A stretch of 64,000 nt of DNA, taken from assembly GCA_018857735.1 (NCBI GenBank), contig JABMCL010002049.1, forward strand, positions 2,393,501-2,457,500. The letters run 5' to 3'. Numbering within the stretch: position 1 is the first letter of the stretch; every line of letters begins with the position of its first letter. Positions 33,439 to 45,542 of the stretch are shown piece after piece. The notes beneath the pieces are model-generated. The model saw only the letters and a list, made by a program, of their open reading frames with translations. It made no database searches and was not told the DNA's origin. The DNA is from Alviniconcha marisindica (lineage: Eukaryota > Mollusca > Gastropoda > Provannidae). The position numbers and the translations under genes were made by a program.

Positions 33439-34728
33439 TCAACTTGAGGGCGGGTCAATTTCAGTAAATGTCTGTTGCGACTTTGAGTCCTCTGTGTTAC
33501 CACCATCATTACAGTGAGGTAGACTGGTAGGCACTTCATGAGAGTCACTGTGGGGAGATTTTCTCGGCTGATTCGACACACCATTCTTTGTGTCCTCATC
33601 TTCGGAACTGGAGCTGGAGCCTGAGCTTGAACTGTTGATAATTTCTGGTATTGGAGAAAGGATTTTGCTCTCTGGGTCGGTTTTGGAACTGGAAGCTTCC
33701 GGAGACGGCTGGCGTGGCTTGGGGTCGCGGGATGTGGAGGAAGACTCTTTGGAACTTTTGCCGGCTCCTCTGTCTTTGGGCTGTCGCTCTTTGTCGGTCT
33801 TGCTGCTGTGTTTGTCTGTGCTCTTGTTCTTGTGCCTGTCCCTGTCTTTGCGCTCCTTGTCTTTCTTCTCTCGGTCTTTCCTCTTCTCTTTCTCCTTTTT
33901 CCTGTCTCTGTCCTTGTGCTTATCTGCGGACCTCTCCCGCACGCGACCAGACGTGGATGACTCTCGGTCCTTGGAATGGCTGCTGGCTTTCTCCTTTTTC
34001 TTCTTCTTGGGTGTCCTGCACACACAAGGCACTTTACGAAAGACCCGTCAGTCACTATCAGCCTGTCTTCTATTTCAAATGTTTTTTAAAGCCCCCCCAC
34101 CACCCCCCTGCATTTAGAATGTAAGCCTGGAATTGTTTGTCTGGTGGCACTACCAACCATTACAGTTAGCACACAGACTGCTGGACAGTTGTCTGTGATG
34201 CTGAAATACATGTACTTCTAAATTTCTGCCAAGGCACTACTAATACAAATGTGACAAATTTGATTTTAAATGAGAAAAATATTTTCTCAGGACTCAATAC
34301 TTTGTCTAGCATGCCTGCACACAAAAAGTTCCACTCTGACCATCAGACCAGCTGTACTTTTTTTTGCCAGGGTAGCCAGTAAAATCTTCTTTCACTTTTC
34401 TCTTCTGCATGAAACTTTTGTGAAGTAAACTTGTGAATAAAACAAAAAGACTATCTTTGTGCGTGTCACCTACTTGGATCGGGAGCGTTTGTGCTTCTTT
34501 TTGTGCTTCGATGAGGTAGGTGACGGGGACCGTGACCGTGACCTTTTGGAGCTCGCCTTCTTCCGCAGTGGAGACCTGCTCTGCTTAACTGGGGACCGAT
34601 CACGGCCACGTGGCGAGGGGGACCGGCGTGACCTGAAAGGCCTGATGGGAGACATTCTGCGAGACCCAGCAATCCCCCGGCGTGGTGACCGGGATCGCCT
34701 TCGTGATGGGCTGAACCTTGGTGGAGAT
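33439..34728 (-). CDS. SFSWAP: SFSWAP exons 13-14, RS/KD-rich tail
   Basis: Exon 13 (34474-34728) encodes dense SR/RS dipeptides ([25 protein letters not shown]). Exon 14 (33439-34015) encodes a KKKKKEK block, then KD/RD/EK repeats, a serine run and the stop. The exon 13 donor is taken as AA|GTAGGT, because reading straight through would meet a TAG immediately; the spliced join restores KTPKKKKK. Unspliced transcript would therefore end about 190 codons earlier. The overlapping minus-strand frame across exon 14 (33420-34055) is open only because of the low-complexity composition. Confidence 0.85.
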
Positions 34729-37161
34729 CTGCTGAACAGCACGTGGGCATTAAAAGAGGGAATTAAACAGGCAACTGTGAGCAACAGGCACATATCACAT
34801 TTTGTCACGTTACATTGCAACAACCCCCAATATTTTTTTCTTTCTTAAATGCAGTTTTTCACAGGGTCAAAAGACAGCAAACTAACCAATTCATTCTGGT
34901 GAATTTTTTCATGTTAAAGTAGTGTAGGTGTGAGGATTATTTTTCACGAACTTTTTTGTCTAGTTTAATCACTATTTTCAACTACCACATTACCATGTTT
35001 GTTTTCTGAGAGAGGTGATACTGCAGTGCACCTCTGATCATTTCAAATCAGAAAAACAGCAACACAAGAGTTTATTTTGACAAGTACAGCGGTGATGTAC
35101 AAAACAGACACTTGCCGGTGAGGGTTAGCATAGGCACTTGGTGGTGTTGGCGACTTCTTCCGTCGTTTCTTGCGACTCTCTGACGGCGATTTGGATCGTG
35201 ACGTTTTCCGTCTCTTGAGTAGGTCTTCATTGAGCCTGGTGGGTGTCCCTGAACGGTTGTTGTACTCAAACACCACTGGCACAGGTGACGCTGCTTTGCT
35301 GCTGGCTGGGGTAGCAGATTGGGAGCACTTTTCATCTGGAAAACAGATTACATGATTCCTAACACCTTCAACAGATGGAAGCTGAAAAATTGCCACATAT
35401 TTACCCATCATTTTATTCCCTCTGATGCAACTGAGGGTTCAGCACTGAATGCTCTTCCCTCACAAGCTTTCAATCTTCAAGAGGAAGGAGCCCAAACTTC
35501 CAACAGGAAGAAGCCTAAAAATGAGCATATATTTACCAATCATTCATTTGAATTCTGCACTTAACTCTAAGCCACAAGCCTCTTTCCTCGCAAGCTTTCA
35601 GTCTGCAACAGGAAGCAGCCCAATCTTCAACAGGATGAGGCCTAAAAATTAGAGTATATTTACCAATCATGCATTTGTTCTGCACTAAACTCTAAGCTAC
35701 ATGCCTCTTTCCTAACAAGCTTTCATTCTGACTGCCATATGGTGTTACGCTGAGTGGCAGAACCCACAACAATTTGAGTCTGATTCAGCGTTCAAATGGT
35801 TGTAATTTGCCTTCTCTTTGACTTCAGCTGAAACCTCTGGTCATCAACAAGTGCATACCCTTATGTATTTTGGAAGTTTGGAATCGACCAGTGTCTGGCT
35901 CTGTTGCTATGCTTTAGCCTTTGAGGAAAACATAGCAGCCACTCTCAGTGTTTATGCCTAGAATGCTAACTGCGATGTTGTTATCATCTGAAAAGCTCAG
36001 GTGGCTGACAGCCTGGAACCCTCTATCTAGTGACACAGCATGTTTAAAATACACACTTTTGAAAAAGTTATTCAAGGCACTGAATAGTTTTTACACACAG
36101 AACTATTGCTCACACACAACTTGGCAGTAATGGAACCAGAGGAATAAAACAAAAACAACTCCATGTTAACCCAGACCAAAGCCCAGCACACACCAGCATC
36201 TCCGTCTCCTTTGCCTTTGTCCCCAGAGATGGGCGACTCCTTCACAATTCGCAGCAGGTTGATAAAGAGGGCCGCCTTTTTCTTCCGCTCTGCCTGCAGC
36301 TGTTTCTCTTTCATTGACGCTGCCAGCTTGTCGCGGGCTGCCACAGCGATCTTGTCTTTTACTCGCTCCTCAGCTGTAAATCATTTAAAGAAAGTCGTTA
36401 AGCAACAAGAAGCATGGGCAAGCTTAGTACTGGGACCATTTTTGCAGTATTGTATGTTGTTTTGTTCATGTGATTTTGGATTAGATTAAACAAATCAAAC
36501 TCATTGCCACAAACCCTGTTTCTTTTCCATGTCCTCAGCAAGAGCAGGTTTTGTGTCGCTTGCTGCCACTGTTGTCATGGAAGCAGGCAGCATAGCCATG
36601 GGAACAGCACTGGCTGCCACATGTGGGTCTGGGGAAGAGCTACCCGACTTGCTCTCCTTCTCTCGCTCCTTCCCTCCTTCCTCTCCTGCAACAATTAATG
36701 CAGCTGCTGATGAAACCATGCCACCAAGTCCTTTAACCCAACAGTTTCCATCTATGACAGGAAAAAACAAATCAATCTGATGAGATTTCTGGGTGCTGTC
36801 TGTCATTATGACTACACCATAGCTGACAAGAATATGTGACAAAACAATAAAAAAAGGTAATCTTTCCATGCACTGTGCACTGCAGTAGATGCTGTTCTCC
36901 AACCTCAGTCTATTCTCTGACCTCTGAGACTATTCTCTGAGTCTGTGAAGCTATTCTCTAACCTCCAAGGCTATTCTCTCACCTTGGAGTCTATGAAGCT
37001 ATTCTCCAACCTCTGAGCCTGATCCATGAGCCAGAACAGACTGCATGCAGGTTGCTCCCAGTGCATCACTGATGTCAGTAGTTTGCCACAGATTTTCATT
37101 ATTCATAGATAAAAACATCACTGAGCAGACTATTTTTGTCGCCTCTAAGAATTCCAGATTT

Positions 37162-37219
<58 letters not shown>

Positions 37220-40200
37220 CTCAAGAGAAGGTTCTGTGCTGAGTCCTCAGCCCTGCCTCCCACAGGTTTTCCATAATTCCACCATGTGGTACTGCCTTGA
37301 GTGATGGAATGCACGATGATCTGAGGAGGATTCCAACGTTCAAATGAATACACTTTGCCTTGCTCAACTGCAGCTAACATATTTCATCCTCACTGAACCT
37401 GTACTCCAGCTAACTTTGACAGTTTTTTGTTTATGCTTTTTCTCTCCAGCATTCCCTGTACTCAAGCTAACTTTGACAGTTTTTTTGCTGTTGATGCATT
37501 TTTTCTTCAGCATTCCTGGACCCCTATTATAGGACACTAGGTTGAGGGCACTAATAAAGTTGGTTGCCTTCATCATGTCCTCTTTTGACCCCATAGCTTT
37601 TCTGCAAGCATGGCTCTTTGGGACCAATGCTGTGTTTATGCTTCCTTGCACAAGGGGCAGGACTGAGGAATCAACCAGTTTTTTGCTATGTTGCTACCCT
37701 GTGGCTTGTGAGGCAAACATGGCGGAAACTCTCTGGGCTGTTTGTGTAAAAAACTATTTGTGACCTGACTGGTTGAAGCTGCACTGGTGACCGGTGTGCA
37801 AGAACCCTTTACGTACCACCACAAAACTCTACTGGCTCACCTTCTCCTTCACTGCTGTCGTAGTCAAACAGTGGTCGTTTCAGCGCGTTGACGGACTCAG
37901 GCTCCTTGTTGCGTCCCTTGATGGAGAAGCTGATGCTGCGGTTGGCTTGGGCCGCTGCCTCTTCCTCCTTCTTCTGCCTCTCCCGCTCTGCCTGCTTGGC
38001 CTCCAGCCGCTTTTTCAGTTCAGCCTCCTGGGCAAATCAGATGCAGGTCCAAGTCAGTGTGGGCAAAGGCAGAAAGAGGGAACAGCCATGAACACAGGTG
38101 AAAACACTGAACAAAAGTAAGCAGTTCTCTTTTTCCCCCCCCCCCCCCCCCCCCCCCCCCATTATTAATCTTATTATTAAGTGGCATGCGTATACATGTG
38201 TGTACACTCAAAAGAGAACTCAAACTAGAAAACTTACAAGGACTGAAGAGACAGAGAGAGAGAGATTCTTAACACCCAGTCAACTATTTTGATCATGATA
38301 ACTTGAGTATGAGCAAAGTATATTACGATCAAATAAGGTCTACCTTCAATACCAAACACAGTCAAGTCAAAGTTAAAGTAGTCAAACTGGGGGGAGGGAT
38401 GGGGAGGGGAAGAGGAGACAAATACAGAGATTCTGCAACCATTACCAACAGAAAGCAGTCCAGTGATGAGAACCGGTGCCAAAAACAGTCCAACCAAATG
38501 ATTCCCAAAGCACCCATACCACCAGGCCCAGATCCCACCCACCCTGTGTTGTACTCACCTTGAGGAACATGTTCTTCTTGAAGTCATAGTACTGGAAGTG
38601 GACATGGCCTGGCTCCAGGAAAGCAAAGCGCTGATCCCTCTTGCTCTTCACCACCAGCTCAAACTCCACACCATTCTTGGCCACGTACATGGCCATGCGG
38701 TCAATGATTGGCTGCACATCAGGTGGTGGTGGGACAATCTGAGGTTGAGGTGCACTGCAAAAAACAAAAACAAAAAACATGCATGGGAAGACCTTGGCAG
38801 ACAGGGGAAAATGCACACAGCTAATAATTGGATTTTTAACATCCTCCAAGCTACACAAGGTTACCCCAGGAGAGGGAGGGAGAGAGAGAGAGAGAGTGAA
38901 TGTTTATTGAGCCAGACCATAGAGTGAGACAGAGAGAGAGAGAGAGACACACACACACGCACACACAGACTGACAGAGACAAGAGAGAATACAGGTAAGC
39001 TTTGCTTCGCAATAACATCACTCACCTGTTCTCACAGCCCTGCAAGTCCGGGAGTGAGGAGGGGCGGGGCAGGGGACCCATAGCCTCTGTCCCTGGGGGT
39101 GGGGGTTCGAGCCTTTCCTCCTTCACCCTGCCGTGCTGTGCAGAATGCTCTGTGGCGGAGGAGGGGAGGGTGTCCAGAGGGGTGGAGTGGCCGTAGTCAG
39201 GCTGCGCCATGAAGGGGGGCAGCGGGGGGGTGTTGAGGCCGCTGCCCTCTTCCTTTTTCACCGACCTGCAGCCCAGAGTAGAAACATTCCCACTGGCAAG
39301 CAGAAATGCATGTCTGCAGTTAGACCTTGCGTTTGCTCGCAAACTGCATTAATGTTGGAAATGGAAATAAAGTCTAAAGTCAGCAACAAAATTCTTTGCC
39401 AAGGTGCATCCAGTTTGCAGGGATCGTAATCTTTCACTCAGCATGTGTCTTGTTTTCACAGTACCAGATTTTTGGGTGGTTACAGCAAGAAACTTTCTTT
39501 AAGTGCCGCCCACTGACACTTAGTAACAGCAAAGCTTCTTTCAGACTTTTAAATATCTGTTTCATGAGAGAGAATATCTGTTCTACACAATTCCCCAAAA
39601 CAAGTAGAAAGCAACTGCGAACGTCAGTAACAAAACTGTGAACATGATTATGAATGAATGAAAAACTAATCTACAGTGGACCAAAATCGCAGGGATCTGT
39701 ATGTAACATACTATCACCCTTCCCCTCCAAAACATACTCTCTCACTCTCTTAAACAAGCATCCATACACCCCCCTGCCCCTCCCCTTTATAAATAAACAC
39801 ATGAAACACAAACAGAAAGCAGCTATACTCAGTTGCCTCTAAAAAACAGAGCTGCCAACCCTTCACTAGACTTTAGCGTAGCAAAATCAGATTTTAAGTG
39901 TAGTAATTAGATTTTGTGTGTAGCGTATATATATATATATATATATTGTCCTCCTTCACAATTCGCTTTTGTGGAAATGTGCGCCAGAACACATGTCATG
40001 ATCTGCTGCAGAGAGAGCGATGTTGGGCACTACAAAGAAATTTGTGAAAAGTGTCTTCATTCGAATTACGTCCAAATGTTGTGTGTCACAACCCATAAAA
40101 ATTAATGGGAAATCTTCAGCGTACTTCCTATCACTTTTCCTTTGTTGATGTGACGTTTCGAGTAGATGTGTTGTTCAATGTCGTACATTCCACCATGTGC

Positions 40201-43200
40201 GACAGAAAAGTCCCAAGAACTGAAGAAGCAAGCGCTGCATTTCACATGCTTGGCAATCCGCATTGATCGTACAACGCACAGAAACTTCTCTGGATAATAC
40301 TCTTCCCCGAAATTTTGGTGTGCGTTTTTGTTGTTGTTGACAAGATTCATCACCCGGGAGCTCACTTTCAGCTTCTCACTTCAGCAAGGCGATTTGAAAT
40401 GATTGAAAATGGAAGTCGTCTCGCCAGGAAGTGACGCATAAGAGTGGGAATTGAACTGAACGCTATGATTGGTCAGCTGGTTAAAACACGAACACTGATT
40501 GGCTGTGGCACAACCGACATCTCAGACACAAAAAAGGCACACGCGCAACTGGTTGCTGGTGAATTTGATGCCCACACGCACACATGGGATCGAAAATTTA
40601 AAAAAATGTTTTTCTGAGGGCCAGCGTAGTGATATGATCATGAGCGTAGCAGCATAGTGCAGTGCCCTTGAGCGTAGCAAACTAAGGCCAAAATGTAGTG
40701 GTTGGCAGCTCTGAAAAAATGTACTGCCTTTGACCTACTTGGAATATTTTTTCAATGATGAGACAAGCTGTCCATATGGAGTGTCATGGATGGAGACCTT
40801 TGGCAACACAATTGGTTTCAGAGGCTGCAACAAAGACATGGGAAGCTGACACAAAGCTTTAGGGAAAAAAATAAAAAAATACATGCCTTGAAACTTGATC
40901 AACTTTGCAGCATCAGATCCAAGTTATCCTTACTAAGCTTTCAATTCACCACACCAACTAAGACCTCATCTAGGCTTCATCAATCACCTTGGAAGGTTCT
41001 CCCTAGCTAGAAGTAGGTAGGTGTTAGAAAATACAAATAGTTCAAAATTACATGCAACTGGTGCATGGCCATCAGGAGTTCAAGAAAACATGTAACTCAT
41101 TCTCATTCTTGGCTTTAACACAACGAACAACTAATTAGTTCAAAGTGAGAGAGGAAATGTGAAAGCACAGCTCTCTAGCAAGAACTGCGTTTTAAACTTT
41201 TACGACGGAGCAAAGTAACTGGATTTTAATGTGTTGTCAACCACACACAGGGTTACTTTGTGTGGAGGTTCTGACAGCAAGTGTTGATGTGGAAGACTAG
41301 GTGCTGGATGAATGACAAAAATAGTTGTGGTTAAGTGGCTGGAGTTAACGTATTACTATTCTTCTCCTTCAGATTCTAAAGATAATCAGAGGCAGTGTTG
41401 TGTGGATCACTTACCGGTGGGGGTGGCAATGGTGTGATGGCGTTACTTGTAGACAGGGAAGGATGCAGATAATGCTGATCAAGCTGGTCTGGAGAAAGAA
41501 AAATACTATCGTCACACAAGCAAAACCACATTAAAACACAGTTACTTTCTTTTTACCCTCTTGAAATTTCATTATCACTGCAACTTAAAGTCAAGTAATC
41601 TCACAGCTTACACCTTGTTTTATTTACAGGTGCATGTGTTCTATGACGGCTTTCTTTCTGATATCTGCATTTACACCATCAATCGCCCGGTGGAGAGAGG
41701 CATGGGAAGAGGAAGTACTGATGATCTCCCTTGAAAGGACAAGAGAGGGCCAGTGTCAATCAGACAAGCATTTGAAATGTTTCACAGGCAATGATAGGAA
41801 AACTTCTGAGAGACAGGGTGAAGCGTATACTGGCCTTTCCAAGTGCATAGATACCATCTTGAACTGAACTGAACTGAACTTTGCAAAGGAAGACTGCAAT
41901 CCAAAGTCAAATAACCTCACAGCTTATACCTTATGTTATTCACAGGCGCATGTGTTCTACAGAGGCCTTCTTTCTGATATTTGCTGAAGAAGACTGCAAT
42001 CCAAAGTCAAATAACCTCACAGCTTACACTTTATTTTATTCACAGGTGGTTGTGCCTTACAATGGCTTTCTTTCTGATATCTGCAGAGGAAGCTGTCAAA
42101 ACCAACTGGAACCTCTTGCAGTTACTGGCAGAAACAAATGCACTATGTCATTCTCCAAATTCCCAATCCAAGTTCAGCCCCTACCTTCTTCTTTCTTGGG
42201 TTCCTTCTGCTGTTTGGGTCGATACTTTCCCTCCTTGATGATCTTGACTAGGTGTTGGTAGTACAGGTTGAGTGGGTTCTCAAAGTTCATGAACTCAAAC
42301 TGCACATTTTTGGACTGCTTCGTCTTGATCATGATCTCCATCTGGATGCCATGCTTTGCGATGAACACCGCCGTCTTCTCAATGCGAGCATGTTCTTTCA
42401 GCGTTTGGGGCTAAACAAATATAAAAACTATTAGAAATAAAAGTAATTAGTTTTTAACATACAGTCAACCTAGTAAGTCATACCAGGGCAGATTTATAAA
42501 AAGAGAGCAAACAGGTAAAAATGACACAAAATGCAAAGCTGATGGATGTACTCCATTTTAGTTGCTTAAAGTCTTTGTCTGAACTGCTTAAACAGCCAGT
42601 GAGATCAAAACATCAGAACTGAATTATCTTCCAAAAAGTTCTTCAGTTCCTTCTGATATTGTTAGGTGTAGCAATTTTGTTGTCAAATTCTTTGATCCAT
42701 TTGACTCAGTACAGATACAAACACCTGAGACTCACCACTTGAATGGACTCTGGTAACAAGAGCTCATCAGGGGGAACAAACGCTTCATCTTCTTCTTCTG
42801 GCTCTTCCTCTGTGCAACAGAATCAAAACAGAATTAGAATCTGCAATAAGAATCAAGGTCCATCTCAATTTAACCATTAAAAAGCCACTCACACTTTTGA
42901 TTAGCTTGGATCTAATCAATTCAAGGGAATAGTTACACAACCAGTATCTTAGCTGCAATACTTCATATATAAAGCTCCTTAGAAAAAGGAACTGCTCACT
43001 ATTCTGAACAGGCTACAAATTTATGACGAGCAACTGTAAGCAAACCATGAACACACAACACAGCACAATGAGTTGTAACACATGTTTTAATCAAAACAGG
43101 AAATTATTATAACCTCAGCAGAAAACTAAACACCACAAAACCTCAAACTCCAAGGTTGGGCCATGGCCAACCTGCTAATAACTGTTTTGTGTTGACAGTA

Positions 43201-45509
43201 CCGCTCTGTGTGAAAAGAAAAGAATTTTGGGACCAGAATTTCGTTTATCAGTATTGTGTGTTCAAAACCAGTTAAGGGCAAGAAGGAAGTAAGTCCTTGG
43301 CCCAGATGTGCTATGGGTGTTTATGTGCTCCACTGTCCTGTACTTACGGTTTTGTTGCGCATCTGCTGATGGAGGCGGTTCATAGCTGAAGCCAACAGCA
43401 TTGTAACCTTCCTGAAGTGACTCATAGTAGCGCTTCCATTCTTCCTCTGAAAATGCAAAACACTAACTAAATTAAGATTAAATTACCTAAATCATTATAT
43501 GTCTATGCTGCACAGTTTGGACCCACTGCCAACAGCACTGTAACCTTCCTGAAGTGACTTACAATAGCACAAGTGTCCATTCCTCCTCTGAAAAAGAAAA
43601 AGCTTAACTAAATTAAGATTAAATTAAATTATGTATCTATGCTGCACAGTTTGGACCCATTGCCAACAGCACTGTAACCTTCCTGAAGTGACTCACAATA
43701 GCACTGTCAAGTTGCATTCCTCCTCTGAAAAAGCAAAAGGTTGACTATAAAGAGTAACTAGATTAAACAGAGATATATGCTGGACCCACACAAAACACAG
43801 GACCTTTTAGTTTTACATTATTTAATGGCAATGTTTAAAAAATATTTACCCAACTCCCACCAAGGAGGGCAGAAGTTATGCAGTATTTAAAGGGTTCTTC
43901 TTCAGTGCTGGTCCTAATTGGTAGTCACTCACTTTGCAACGGTTTTGTTGTAAACCAGTTCCTTTTTTTCACACCGAATGGAGAAAATTCCCTTTGTTAT
44001 ACACCCAAGAAGCAATGAGAGCAATATGGTGGGAAAAAAATGTTTTGTTTATTTTTTATTAGCAAAATATACTCCCATGTCACGTAAAAAAGGCGGCCAA
44101 AAACGGGAATGGCGATACCCTACTGCTTGTGTTGGAAGCTACTTCATACCAGACGAAAATATTCAGACATATCTAATTTGTCTGCAAAGTTGCAACATGC
44201 AAAAGCACCAGAAAGCTAATTTCAGGACTGCTGAGTATGTCTGTGTACAACAATGGTGGTTGAAAGTGAGCATAACGCACATTTCATGACCCGTCACGTC
44301 ATGAAACATGCGTTCACTTCCAACTTGCACAAGATCAACAATGCGAACCGGGGAAAACACTGTTGCTATAAATAACAAAGCACTATTGATGCTGAGATCT
44401 GAACACCAAAGTTGCCATATTATTTCCTAAAATGCATTAAAAGTGCAATGAAAATTTTGCGTCACGGGTGAAACGTCCGTTATGGCAACAACAAAAATTC
44501 GCGAAACAAATCCAACAAAGAAAAAGAAATCTTCTAACCGCGATTTTCAAACGTACCATGGGCATCTACACACACATTGATGATGTCGTGTCACGTGATA
44601 AGCATGGAATTTGTAATTGGGCGCTTTTACCACTGCGCATCACGCTCTGACGCAGGAGAAACATGCATTGACTGGCTGTCATCATTGTCTGCTCGCACAC
44701 GATTTCACCCAATTTGGAGGCTACCAATGACGCAGGTAGGTAAAATTTCCCAAAGCAGTTATAGTTACTTGATCATTTCAGACTAGTATTTTATACAGTA
44801 GCACTCTTTATTTATAAATATAGCATTCAATGTGTTCGATGCACCCTCTTGTAGGCTCATCTCCGTTTTGTCACAAGAAACATACGTTTCTTGCCGAATC
44901 ATTACTTCATGGTTAGGAACCACAATTACCAAAAAGTAGGCATATGTAGGACCAAAAGCAAACATGTTTAGTAATGGTTGCAGTCATTTCAAATTACTTC
45001 TCAGTCCATGAACAAGGAGAGAAGAATTGGTCAAAACATAACGTTCGTTTCTGGTGACATGGAACCGGACGGAAGTCGATTCTGTCACACAAAATGTGCG
45101 TTGTATCATCATGTTGCAGAACGTGTGTTGAACAAATCTTCCCTGCTTTGTTTTGATTTCTGTGTGAAACCGAGATTGTGCTATAGTATTAATGATGATG
45201 TAACTTTGAGATTATTTTGATTTAAATTTGCCATCTTCTATCGGACCAGAAATGATAGAACTTAAAGTGACATGGTGTGCTTGCAGAGTTTTTGTTTGGA
45301 ATTTTTATTGTTGTTTCTTCTGTCCTGTTTTAGTAGTGACATGGTGTGCTTGCAGAGTTTTTTTTTTTTGTTCTGTTCATTTTTAGTAAACTTTACTAAT
45401 TTAAGCTGGAAAGAATTCAACATAATAATAATATCAATATACTGTGTAGAACTGTACTACTACTTGTGCTGTTTTTTTGTTTTTTCTTATTCATGTTTTT
45501 TGTTTGGTT

Positions 45510-45542
<33 letters not shown>

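Noticed and set aside
33420..34055. 211-codon minus-strand frame overlapping SFSWAP exon 14
   Set aside because: It is open because the RS/KD-rich coding sequence lacks stops in a second frame. The alternative frame that joins exon 13 in phase is the real one.
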